Positions 1 to 6,655 of a stretch of 9,403 nt of DNA are shown one piece after another (position 1 is the stretch's first letter; each line of letters starts with the position of its first letter). Both the position numbers and the translations under genes were made by a program. Under the pieces are notes generated by a model. That model was given only the letters and a program-made list of their open reading frames with translations, made no database searches and was not told the origin of the DNA. Where the stretch lies: the NCBI GenBank assembly GCA_012036375.1, contig JAAUOI010000099.1, forward strand, positions 1 through 9,403, given 5' to 3'. Source of the DNA: Allobrachymonas sp. (GTDB lineage Bacteria > Pseudomonadota > Gammaproteobacteria > Burkholderiales > Burkholderiaceae_C).

Positions 1-7
1 AATCTTG

Positions 8-35
8 GCGCGGTGGCAGCTTGACGCAACCGCGC
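8..35. other. inverted repeat near left edge
   Basis: The arms GCGCGGT (8-14) and ACCGCGC (29-35) are perfect reverse complements around a 14-base loop. There is no T-tract on either side, so it is not a convincing intrinsic terminator. It lies in the 197 bases downstream of the ABC permease stop, where I see no supported gene. It could belong to something beyond the left edge, or be chance. Confidence 0.25.
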
Positions 36-141
36 TTAGTCGATTCTGAAAACTGTTAGCCCACAACCCGAGCGCACAGGGCTGACGCAGGTCCATAGAG
101 CACAAACCGAGTACCCAAGCAGCAAAACTCGCTACAAATTC

Positions 142-172
142 AATAGCACTCCGCGCACATTCCATACCGGCT
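142..172. repeat. short intergenic repeat, copy 1 (diverged)
   Basis: A 31-base core starts AATAGCACTC and ends CCGGC plus one base. It matches the copies at 6625-6655 and 7599-7629 in the same orientation; against the copy at 7599 it agrees at 25 of 31 positions. The bases just before it (GCTACAAATTC) partly match those before copy 2 (GCTATTCATTA), so the full unit is probably about 45-50 bases. It lies between the permease stop at 198 and the left edge. Its internal GCATA/TATGC dyad, clear in the other copies, is degraded here. From memory, short repeats containing AATAGC are common between genes in Comamonadaceae. Confidence 0.7.
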
Positions 173-197
173 AACAGCCAAAACGCTTAAAAAACGC

Positions 198-2744
198 TCA
201 CTCAGCAGCCCGCCGAAGTGTATTCACCACCGGCGTGTTCAACACGGCTCTGAGCCCCCACCAACCGGCCATCAGCGCGAGCACTGCGCCCAAAATGCCG
301 GCCACGGGCACCACCCACGCTACCGGATTCCAAGTGAACTCAAACACGAATTTGGCCAATGCCCAGCCCACGCCCAGAGCCACGAGGCTGGCCAACACGC
401 CCGCGAGCATGCCTACGCCTGCCAGCTCGGCGCGCTGCACTTGCTTCAAAAGCTGGCTGCGCGCCCCCACGGCTCGCAAAATCGCAAATTCTCGCGTGCG
501 CTCCTCGCGCGTGGCCGTCACAGCGGCAAACAGCACCACAAGACCAGCCAACAGCGTGAAGCCAAAGAGGAACTCCACCGCGCGAATCACTTGATCCAGC
601 ACGCGCTGCACTTGGTTGATGGTCAGGCTCATGTCCACATTCGTCACATTCGGAAACTGGCGAATCAGCGCATTGTCAAAACCCTTGACCTCGGGTGCTT
701 TGAATGCGCTCATGTAAGTTGCTGGCACCTGCGGCATTTGACTCACCGGGTACATCACAAAAAAGTTCGCGCGCATGCTGCCCCAATCAACTTTGCGCAG
801 GCTGGTGATTTTGGATTCCACCTGAATACCACCAATATCAAACGTGAGCGAATCGCCCATCTTCAGACCCAAGTCTTTCGCAATGCCCTCTTCCACGCTG
901 ATGGCATCTTTTTCCTCCACCGTCCAGCGTCCTGCGACCACGCTGTTGTGCGCGGGCTGCTGCGCGGCATGCGAGAGATTGAACTCTCGATCCACCAAGC
1001 GCTTGGTGCGCTCATCGGTAAAACGCTCGGGTGTCGCGGGCTGGCCATTGATGGCTATCAGTCGCCCGCGGATCATCGGGAAGAAATCGTATTTTTGAAT
1101 GCCTTGTGCCGCCATATTTTTCACAAAATCTGCGCTCTGCTCGGGCATGATGTTGATGACAAAGCGGTTGGGTGCATCGGGCGGCGTGGCTTTGCGCCAG
1201 CTCGAAATCAAATCCGTGCGCAGCAAAATGAGGAGCACCAGCGCCAGCAAACCCACCGCCAAGCTGCTCACCTGCACCACCGCATACGCAGGCCGCGCAG
1301 AAATTTGCCGCGTGGCCAGCACCAGCCAGCGCGGCGAGGTCGTCTCGTTCACGCTCTTGCGCAACAGCTTCACCGCCACATAACTCAAGCCCGCAAACAC
1401 CCCCACCGCGCCTAAAAATCCGCCCACTGCAATGCCGCCCAGCACCAAATCGCGGCTTGCCGCCATAAGCAGCGCCGCAAAGCCCGCCATGCCCAAGAGC
1501 AAAGCGCCCATCGATGCTGCTTTGAGCCCGCCCACATCGCGCCGAATCACGCGCAGCGGCGGCACTTGCGCAAGCTGCAGCACAGGCGGCAAGCCAAACG
1601 CCGCCAAGAGCGTCAAGCCCATGCCCAAACCCAAAAGCACCGGCCAAATGCTCGCCGCCGGCAAGCTCGACTCCACCAAGCCCGCCAGCAGCATCACGAA
1701 GCCAAAATGCACCGCAAAGCCCATCAGCACGCCCAAGCCGCTTGCAAATAAGCCCACCAAACCAAATTCGAGCACATACGCCGCCGCCATGCGCCGCTGC
1801 GACACACCCAGCACGCGCAGCATGGCGCAGTGATCCAAATGCCGCGCTGCAAACCCGCGCGCAGCAATGCCCACGGCTACCGCACTGAGCAGCGCCGCCA
1901 AGAGCGCTACAAGATTCAAAAATTTCTCTGCGCGATTGAGCGTGGAGCTCATCTCAGGCCGCCCGCCTTCGAGCGACTCCAAGCGCAGGCCACGGTATTG
2001 ACCCGCTTTATCTTTCGCGCCCACCCAATCAGAAAACTCCTTGACCACGCGAAGATCGCCTGAAGCCACGGCCATGCGATAGGTCATGCGGCTGGCTGGC
2101 TGCACCAAGCCCGTCGCCTCCAAATCTTGCGTGTTGATCATCACGCGCGGCGCGAAATTCATAAAGCCCGCACCCCGATCAGGCTCCACCACAATCAAGC
2201 GGTCAATCTTGAGGCGACTCGACCCGAGCAGCAGCGTATCGCCCATCTTGAGCCCGAGCGCATCCAGCAAATTGCCATCCACCCAAGCGCTGCCCGGCGC
2301 AGGAATCTCGCGTGTGGTTTGCTCGGGTGCATCGGGCGCAGTTGCAATCTTCAAGCTGCCGCGCAGCGGATAACCTGGCTCCACGGCTTTGAGTGCCACC
2401 AGCTTGGATGCGCCGCTGCTCTCGGCTCCAGCAGCCTCAGGCGCGCGTTCAGGCGCTCTGGCCATCGTCGGGAAGCCCACGGTGCCCACGCGCTTCAAGC
2501 CCAGCTCTTGCGCTCTGGCCACAATTTCGGCGGGCGTCGGCTTATCGCTGCTGATGACTGCATCGCCACCGATCAAAGCCCGCGCATCGCGCTGCAAGCC
2601 GCCCTTGATGCGATCTGCGAAAAACCCCACTGCCGTGAGCGCCGCCACCGCCAGGCTCACCGCCACGATGAGTAAACGCAGTTCACCGGCGCGCAAATCG
2701 CGCCAGAGGGAGCGCAGACCCAGAGAAATAAAACTTGAATTCAT
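198..2744 (-). CDS. ABC transporter permease, FtsX/MacB type (YbbP-like)
   Basis: An 848-residue inner-membrane permease of the large YbbP-like group of ABC transporters, in which two FtsX-type halves are fused. What is seen: an N-terminal membrane segment (about residues 22-42), then a family-like stretch with RDARALIGGD (52-61) leading into a large extracytoplasmic MacB_PCD-like domain. A central block of membrane helices follows (about 270-460), then a second periplasmic domain. The last three helices lie at about 726-745, 775-798 and 810-832. The FtsX-type loop EFAILRAVGA is at 752-761, and a related LRVLGVSQRRM loop is in the first half. Relatives usually work with a separate ATPase (YbbA-like) and are proposed to move lipophilic or envelope compounds, but the substrate is unknown. 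No ATPase gene is present on either side here. The ATG at 2744 gives the full N-terminal helix, although the upstream purine run is short and very close (CAGGG next to ATG). The frame is intact throughout. Confidence 0.9.
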   Translation of the reverse strand: MNSSFISLGLRSLWRDLRAGELRLLIVAVSLAVAALTAVGFFADRIKGGLQRDARALIGGDAVISSDKPTPAEIVARAQELGLKRVGTVGFPTMARAPERAPEAAGAESSGASKLVALKAVEPGYPLRGSLKIATAPDAPEQTTREIPAPGSAWVDGNLLDALGLKMGDTLLLGSSRLKIDRLIVVEPDRGAGFMNFAPRVMINTQDLEATGLVQPASRMTYRMAVASGDLRVVKEFSDWVGAKDKAGQYRGLRLESLEGGRPEMSSTLNRAEKFLNLVALLAALLSAVAVGIAARGFAARHLDHCAMLRVLGVSQRRMAAAYVLEFGLVGLFASGLGVLMGFAVHFGFVMLLAGLVESSLPAASIWPVLLGLGMGLTLLAAFGLPPVLQLAQVPPLRVIRRDVGGLKAASMGALLLGMAGFAALLMAASRDLVLGGIAVGGFLGAVGVFAGLSYVAVKLLRKSVNETTSPRWLVLATRQISARPAYAVVQVSSLAVGLLALVLLILLRTDLISSWRKATPPDAPNRFVINIMPEQSADFVKNMAAQGIQKYDFFPMIRGRLIAINGQPATPERFTDERTKRLVDREFNLSHAAQQPAHNSVVAGRWTVEEKDAISVEEGIAKDLGLKMGDSLTFDIGGIQVESKITSLRKVDWGSMRANFFVMYPVSQMPQVPATYMSAFKAPEVKGFDNALIRQFPNVTNVDMSLTINQVQRVLDQVIRAVEFLFGFTLLAGLVVLFAAVTATREERTREFAILRAVGARSQLLKQVQRAELAGVGMLAGVLASLVALGVGWALAKFVFEFTWNPVAWVVPVAGILGAVLALMAGWWGLRAVLNTPVVNTLRRAAE

Positions 2745-2871
2745 CCCTGCATCGTAGCTCTAGCCGCTCATTCACGCTCGGTGCACAAGCAATAGCCTGT
2801 GCGCAGCGCCCCTTTTGCCCTGTGAAGCTGATGGCCGCTTCTTTCAGTGGAAGGAGGCTAGTGAGGCTGGG

Positions 2872-3529
2872 CTAGTGGGGGCTCGGGTCAGGGTCCTCAC
2901 CCCGCCAACCCAAATCCTGCATCCAAGCTGCCAGCGCCTTCTCTTGCGCACTGCCCTGCGTATAAGCAGCATGCATCGCCGCATGGCTTTCGGGCCGGTG
3001 TTGGTTGATCTTGATCTTGCATTCCAGCGATTCAATGGCCAGCTCAAATGCCACAATACCTTGGAGCATCTTGTGTTGATACGCCTGCCCCAAATCCATC
3101 CACTGCTGGGCATAGGCCGGCTCATGGTCGGCAATCAAGGCTTTGAGCAACGCATCTTTGGCCTCATTGCCCTCCAATATCCGCGCTTGCACTACCGCAT
3201 GCACCGCTAGGTAACTCCAAGTCGGCACGCGCGCCAAATCAGGGTACACCGCCGGCGACATATACGCCTGCGGCCCCATGAATGTCACTAATGCCTTTGG
3301 CCGCGCAGTCAAATATCGCCAATGAGGATTGGGTTTGGCCACATGCCCAAGCAACTTCCACTGCGTCACGTCATCCCCGCTCGCCAGCAAATGCAGCGGA
3401 ATATGCGAGACGAAAGGCAAGCCCGCATCGTCATTCGAAATCAGCGAAGCAAAGGGGATGCTCTCGCATGATGCGCACAGCATGCGCAGAATCGGTGGAT
3501 TTGAATTGCGGCGGTTGATACATCGGCAT
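2872..3529 (-). CDS. PaiB-like FMN-binding protein, broken by a one-base frameshift
   Basis: Member of the FMN_bind_2 (PaiB) family: flavin-binding, split-barrel proteins often called negative transcriptional regulators. The ATG at 3529 is chosen because CAGGAGAA lies 6-7 bases upstream and the protein then begins MPMYQPPQFK, as PaiB proteins do. After IMREHP the frame breaks at the run GGGG on the plus strand (3454-3457); with one base removed it continues FASLISNDDAG and then to the TAG at 2872. The repaired protein is 218 residues, close to the usual size of about 205-215. Family-like blocks in the repaired numbering are SHIPLHL (41-47), GHVAKPNPHW (61-70), the segment around VTFMGPQAYMSP (81-92), VPTWSYLAVH (101-110) and KINQHRPE (173-180). 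As read, only a 32-residue start or an abnormal N terminus would be made. The gene ends 127 bases before the permease start, with no clear terminator between, so co-transcription is possible. Family assignment is firm; regulatory function is inferred. Confidence 0.85.
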
Positions 3530-3589
3530 AGAAATTCTCCTGCACAAACTGTAAACCGATCTTCTGCATGCATGATGCCTCAGAAGCAC

Positions 3590-3617
3590 AAAAAAACCGC
3601 CTCCAAAGAGGCGGTTT
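3590..3617 (-). terminator. rho-independent terminator of the RRM gene
   Basis: Perfect 10-base-pair hairpin: arms AAACCGCCTC (3594-3603) and GAGGCGGTTT (3608-3617) with a 4-base loop. Read on the minus strand, it is followed by an uninterrupted run of seven T (plus-strand A at 3590-3596). It starts 49 bases after the stop of the RRM gene at 3667 and so ends that transcript. It isolates the RRM gene from the PaiB-like gene downstream. Confidence 0.93.
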
Positions 3618-3666
3618 GTTGTGTCAAGACAATCGCTGAACTTGACGGCTCTTGTTATTGGCCAAA

Positions 3667-4035
3667 TCAATAGCGACGACCGCCGCCACCGCCGCCGTAA
3701 CCACCGCGATCACCACGATCGCCGCCGCCACCATAACCACCGCCGCCACCGCCGTAGCCACCACCACCCGTGCGCGGTGGGCGAGCCTCCATCGGGCGAG
3801 CGACGTTCACGGTCAGCGCACGGCCGCCCACTTGTTGGCCATGCAAGCCTGAAATGGCGGCTTGCGCTTCATCGGCGCTGCCCATTTCAACAAAGCCGAA
3901 GCCTTTGGAGCGGCCAGTATCGCGCTCCATCATGACTTTGGCTGATTGCACTTGACCAAAGGCTGAAAACTGCTGCTGCAGGTCTTCATCGCGCACAGAA
4001 TAGGCAAGATTGCCGACGTAAAGTTTGTTGCTCAT
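3667..4035 (-). CDS. glycine-rich RRM RNA-binding protein
   Basis: A 122-residue cytoplasmic protein with one RNA recognition motif and a glycine-rich tail. RNP2 is LYVGNL at residues 5-10 and RNP1 is KGFGFVEM at 44-51, with the aromatic residues that stack on RNA. The domain ends near residue 82. Residues 90-122 are almost entirely Gly with Tyr and Arg (repeats of GGYGGGG, and DRGDRGG), ending in RRY. Bacterial proteins of this build bind single-stranded RNA, and several are linked to cold response, which is family knowledge. The tail is encoded by GGC/GGT-rich triplet repeats at 3670-3768, a place prone to length change. The start ATG at 4035 has AGAAAGA upstream. The leader of 91 bases after infA has no strong promoter I can identify, so the gene may be read from infA or from a promoter in that gap. 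A strong terminator follows. Confidence 0.93.
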   Translation of the reverse strand: MSNKLYVGNLAYSVRDEDLQQQFSAFGQVQSAKVMMERDTGRSKGFGFVEMGSADEAQAAISGLHGQQVGGRALTVNVARPMEARPPRTGGGGYGGGGGGYGGGGDRGDRGGYGGGGGGRRY

Positions 4036-4107
4036 GATGAGTCTTTCTCAAAAAATGCTCCCCAAAAAACAGGGTGCGGGGTAAAAAACGAGGGAATATA
4101 AATAAGG

Positions 4108-4122
4108 AAGTGCTGTGCACTT
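4108..4122 (-). terminator. possible weak terminator or attenuator after infA
   Basis: AAGTGC (4108-4113) and GCACTT (4117-4122) form a six-base-pair hairpin with a three-base loop, only four bases after the infA stop. On the minus strand it is followed by CCTTATTTATATT, which is T-rich but interrupted. It could partly separate infA from the RRM gene. The signal is much weaker than the one at 3590-3617. Confidence 0.35.
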
Positions 4123-4126
4123 GGCA

Positions 4127-4393
4127 TTAGCGGCGACCGGCGAATGCTGGAGCGCCTGCACGTGGCATGCGGTTTTCAATATGACGGAAAGTGATGCGCC
4201 CCTTCGACAAATCGTAGGGTGACATTTCCACCGTCACTTTGTCGCCCGCCAGAATGCGAATGCTGTGTTTTCGCATTTTGCCGCCCGTGTAGGCAATCAA
4301 TTGATGGGCGTTTTCTAGGGTCACGCGATAACGCATATCAGGCAGGATTTCATCGACCTTGCCTTGCATCTCAATCAAATCTTCTTTGGCCAT
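4127..4393 (-). CDS. infA: translation initiation factor IF-1
   Basis: IF-1 binds the A site of the 30S ribosomal subunit during initiation, together with IF-2 and IF-3. The 88-residue protein starts MAKEDLIEMQGKV and runs through the S1-like OB fold, with the family blocks GGKMRKHSIRIL, VTVEMSPYDLSKGRITFR and a final R-rich stretch. The classic factor is about 72 residues. The extra part, from about residue 75 (RMPRAGAPAFAGRR), is a basic tail of the kind seen in the second IF-1 of Burkholderiales (from memory). The start at 4393 is set by the family N terminus and by TGGAGG four bases upstream; the frame is open 51 codons further upstream, but that part is not IF-1-like. Its neighbours are the RRM gene downstream and a TetR-family gene upstream, with no ribosomal protein genes. 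This suggests a stand-alone copy rather than the one in the ribosomal protein operon. Confidence 0.97.
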   Translation of the reverse strand: MAKEDLIEMQGKVDEILPDMRYRVTLENAHQLIAYTGGKMRKHSIRILAGDKVTVEMSPYDLSKGRITFRHIENRMPRAGAPAFAGRR

Positions 4394-4591
4394 TCGGCCT
4401 CCAGTGTTCACATTGGCTTGCCGGTGGGGTGTATGACCGCTCAAACACTTGTGCTGTCGGCGCGACGGCGGAGCTTGAAAAAACGTTGGATACACAGATG
4501 CACAGATACCCAGAACACACGGCGGCAGTGAAGGTAAGCAAATCACAGCGCTACCCGGATTGTATCTCTCCTTTGCTTGCGGTGGTTTTCT

Positions 4592-5245
4592 TTAGTCTTC
4601 CATGCCCAAACCTTGCAACAGCAGCTTCAGCCCCAGCTCAAAAGTGGCATCAAAATGTTCAGGTTGAAAATAGCGCCCCGCTTGCGCAACTTGCGGGTAC
4701 AGGCGTTGCACCGCCTCATCGGGCAGCGGCTGGACAGAAGATGGGCCTTGCGCATAGCCGCTGGTTTCGTCCAGCGTAGCGCCGAGCAGGTAATACCCCA
4801 AGACGCGAAAGCCGCGCGCCGCTTGCTCGGGCTTGAGGCCTGCGGCGTAAAAGCAATCGAGCACCTCCGCCAGAAAGCGCACACCACTCTCAGAATTCCA
4901 TCGGTGCAGCGCCATCCATAAATAAAACCGGGGGGATTGACGCGACATGGCTCGCCAGGCCTGCGCGATGCTTCGTATGCGCAGAGCGGGTCGGAGATTT
5001 TTCGGCGGGATGGGCAGACCGTTCAAAGTGCGATCCACCAAGGCATCAAGCAAATGCGCTTTGCTGGGGAAGTGGTAATAAATGCTCATGGCCTCGCAAC
5101 CGAGCTGCTGGCCCAGCTTGCGGGTGCTGAAGGCCTCCAAGCCTTGTGCCTCGATCAAGGCCAGCGCTTCGGTTTCAATGCGCTCTCGATTGAGCGTTTG
5201 GCGCGCTGCAGCTGCGGGTGGGGATGTCGATTTGCTAGTGGGCAT
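4592..5245 (-). CDS. TetR/AcrR-family transcriptional regulator
   Basis: A 217-residue DNA-binding repressor of the TetR type. After a Pro/Ala-rich, probably flexible start (1-16), residues 17-65 form the three-helix DNA-binding domain. The recognition part is FSTRKLGQQLGC followed by EAMSIYYHFPSK, closely matching the family pattern with YYHF and a Lys after it. Residues about 85-217 form the all-helical ligand-binding and dimer domain; it is not distinctive enough to name a ligand. The ATG at 5245 begins MPTSKSTSPP; a start at an inner codon is possible, because the first 15 residues are not conserved in such proteins. It is divergent from the MAPEG-hydrolase operon across 95 bases that hold a palindromic site (5303-5315). 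That is the usual layout for a TetR repressor controlling itself and its neighbour. The next gene downstream is infA, 198 bases away, probably unrelated. Confidence 0.92.
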   Translation of the reverse strand: MPTSKSTSPPAAAARQTLNRERIETEALALIEAQGLEAFSTRKLGQQLGCEAMSIYYHFPSKAHLLDALVDRTLNGLPIPPKNLRPALRIRSIAQAWRAMSRQSPRFYLWMALHRWNSESGVRFLAEVLDCFYAAGLKPEQAARGFRVLGYYLLGATLDETSGYAQGPSSVQPLPDEAVQRLYPQVAQAGRYFQPEHFDATFELGLKLLLQGLGMED

Positions 5246-5274
5246 GGGCTAAGTGTCGTTCAAGGGACTGGCGT

Positions 5275-5304
5275 TTGGAATGAGTCGAAAGATCGTGGTA
5301 TTCT
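5275..5304 (+). promoter_or_regulatory. candidate sigma70 promoter of the MAPEG-hydrolase operon
   Basis: TTGGAA (5275-5280) and TATTCT (5299-5304) are separated by 18 bases and each match the consensus at four of six positions. The predicted start, near 5311, would leave a leader of about 30 bases before the ATG at 5341, with AAGGAA as ribosome binding site. The -10 overlaps the left arm of the palindrome at 5303-5315. The match is modest. Confidence 0.45.
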
Positions 5305-5315
5305 TACAGTGTAAG
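5303..5315. promoter_or_regulatory. candidate TetR-family operator
   Basis: CTTACAGTGTAAG is a perfect palindrome with six-base arms around one central G. Its core, TTACAnTGTAA, is a form found in operators of several TetR-family proteins (family knowledge). It lies between the divergent tetR-type gene and the MAPEG gene, over the -10 and predicted start of the latter, so a bound dimer would block transcription. The link to this regulator is inferred from position. Confidence 0.6.
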
Positions 5316-5340
5316 TTAAATTCAACACAAAGGAAGCACC

Positions 5341-5721
5341 ATGCCTTACTTCTCTGCGATCACATTCGCCGTGCTGGCGATTTTGCTCAGCGTCCTGTCT
5401 CTGCACATCTCCCGTTTGCGCATCCGGCATCGGGTGAGCTTTGGCGACGGCGGACACAAAGATTTGCTCATTGCCATTCGCGCACATGGCAACACCCTAG
5501 AGCAAAGTCTGCTGTTTGGGCTGCTGATGCTGCTCATGGAGTTGATGCGGCCAAGCTGGAGCGCGTTGGCCATCACTGGGGCGGTGTTTGTGATCGCTCG
5601 TGTGATGCATAGCGTGGCGATTTTTTCGCGTCAATTGCTGCTCAGGCAAATCGCACATGCAGCGAGTGTGCTGTGTCAGTTGGCGCTGGCTTTTGGCTTG
5701 CTCTGGGCGAGCCTGGCATGA
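5341..5721 (+). CDS. MAPEG-family membrane protein (YecN-like)
   Basis: A 126-residue inner-membrane protein of the MAPEG superfamily, which includes glutathione S-transferases and peroxidases of eukaryotes. Four hydrophobic segments are visible at about residues 4-24, 56-70, 75-94 and 105-125. The signature after helix 1 is VSFGDGGHKDL (32-42), followed by R47, H49, N51 and E54 in IRAHGNTLEQ, and ARVMH (86-90) in helix 3. The spacing and the FGDGG block resemble E. coli YecN, also about 130 residues, whose role is unknown. AAGGAA lies five bases before the ATG. The stop overlaps the next start (ATGA at 5718-5721), so translation of the hydrolase is probably coupled. A divergent TetR regulator and palindrome lie upstream. 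Membrane location and family are firm. Glutathione-linked detoxification is only inferred from the superfamily. Confidence 0.92.
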   Translation: MPYFSAITFAVLAILLSVLSLHISRLRIRHRVSFGDGGHKDLLIAIRAHGNTLEQSLLFGLLMLLMELMRPSWSALAITGAVFVIARVMHSVAIFSRQLLLRQIAHAASVLCQLALAFGLLWASLA

Positions 5722-6602
5722 CAGCGCCTTTGTCTGCCCGGCTGCTCGCTTGGCAGCAAGAAGGCACATGGATGAATTGGCGCGGCCAACGCGTTTTCTA
5801 CAAAATGGCGGGCACTGGGCCAGCTCTGCTCTTGGTGCATGGTTACCCCGTGGGCTCGTATGACTGGCATGCGATCTGGCAAAGCTTGCAGCGGCATTTC
5901 ACCTTGATTGCGCCGGACATGCTGGGCCATGGCTTTTCAAGTCAACCCATTGATGGGGATTACAGCTTGCGCGCGCATGCACAGATGCACGACGCCCTGC
6001 TCGCACATCTGGGCGTCACGCGCTGCCAAGTGATTGCTTTTGATCTGGGCGTGAGCGTGGCGCAGGAGATGCTGGCGCAGCGACTCGACACGCCTGCCTT
6101 GCCCAAGATGGAGAGTTTGATCTTGCTCAATGGCGGTGTCTGCCCCGAGGCCTATCAACCTCGACTGATCCAGAGATTGATGCTCACGCGAATCGGCCCG
6201 TGGCTGGGTCCGCGTTTGCCAAAAGCGATGTTCGCAAAAACCATCACGCAGATGTACCAAGGCCTGAGCGATGCGCCTTCTGCAGAGTTACTCGATGATT
6301 TTTGGGCACTGTTTTGCCACGGCGGCGGGCAAGCGGTGGCGCATCGGGTGGGCGCGTTTTGGCAGGAGAGAAAAGCACTGAGCAAGCGACTGCTGGGCGC
6401 GCTGCTCATGAGTCCCATCCGCTTGCGCCTCATCAACGGTTCAGCCGATCCGAACTCAGGTGAGCACATGGTGAAAGCTTTTTTACAACATCAGCCCCGC
6501 GCTGATGTGATCCGCTTACCCGGCATGGGCCACTGGCCGCAGATTCAGGCGCCGCAAGATGTGCTGGGTGCGAGCTTGATGTTTTTACACGCTAACACGT
6601 GA
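5718..6602 (+). CDS. alpha/beta hydrolase, MEST / haloalkane dehalogenase-like
   Basis: A 294-residue alpha/beta-fold hydrolase. The start at 5718 is chosen because it overlaps the MAPEG stop (ATGA) and gives a normal N terminus; the frame is open further upstream inside the MAPEG gene. Seen motifs are the oxyanion block LLVHGYP (38-44), PDMLGHGFS (66-74), the nucleophile elbow AFDLGV (107-112) with Asp109 as probable nucleophile, a probable acid Asp244 in NGSADPNSG, and His272 in GMGHWPQ. The blocks LNGGVCPEAYQP and ELLDDFWALFCHGGG with later LRLINGSADP resemble the MEST group, which has an Asp nucleophile like epoxide hydrolases and haloalkane dehalogenases. Most relatives have HD at the elbow; here it is FD. 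The substrate cannot be told. There is no signal peptide, so it is probably cytoplasmic or lies near the membrane with its MAPEG partner. It is the second gene of the operon under the divergent TetR gene. Confidence 0.9.
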   Translation: MTAPLSARLLAWQQEGTWMNWRGQRVFYKMAGTGPALLLVHGYPVGSYDWHAIWQSLQRHFTLIAPDMLGHGFSSQPIDGDYSLRAHAQMHDALLAHLGVTRCQVIAFDLGVSVAQEMLAQRLDTPALPKMESLILLNGGVCPEAYQPRLIQRLMLTRIGPWLGPRLPKAMFAKTITQMYQGLSDAPSAELLDDFWALFCHGGGQAVAHRVGAFWQERKALSKRLLGALLMSPIRLRLINGSADPNSGEHMVKAFLQHQPRADVIRLPGMGHWPQIQAPQDVLGASLMFLHANT

Positions 6603-6624
6603 TGTATTTTGTTGCTATTCATTA

Positions 6625-6655
6625 AATAGCACTCTACGCATATTTTATGCCGGCG
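6625..6655. repeat. short intergenic repeat, copy 2
   Basis: The 31-base core is AATAGCACTCTACGCATATT followed by TTATGCCGGCG. It agrees with copy 3 (7599-7629) at 30 of 31 positions and has the same orientation. It contains the dyad GCATA-TTT-TATGC. It lies between the convergent hydrolase and deacylase genes. Its right part (6645-6655) supplies the stop codon and the last codons of the deacylase, so the repeat reaches into that gene. Confidence 0.88.

Noticed and set aside
1..165. Minus-strand frame from ATG at 165, open to the left edge (55 codons)
   Set aside because: It starts inside repeat copy 1, has no ribosome binding site I trust and no recognisable protein features.
441..1415. Long plus-strand open frame of 324 codons opposite the permease
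   Set aside because: The product is rich in His, Arg and Gln as expected from the antisense of a GC-rich membrane protein gene; the permease on the other strand has clear family motifs.
2785..2805. Possible fourth repeat copy (CAATAGCCTGTGCGCAG)
   Set aside because: Only about 15 bases resemble the core and only with a gap; the GCATATT and CCGGCG parts are absent.
2857..2877. Direct repeat GGCTAGTG twice, 13 bases apart, at the PaiB stop
   Set aside because: Too short and isolated to interpret.
3670..3768. Triplet repeats (ACC/GCC rich), considered as a separate tandem repeat or CRISPR-like array
   Set aside because: They are simply the Gly-rich tail of the RRM protein, in frame and with no spacer structure.
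4038..4050. Small hairpin TGAG/CTCA around the ribosome binding site of the RRM gene, considered as a thermosensor
   Set aside because: A four-base-pair stem with the binding site in the loop is too weak to claim regulation.
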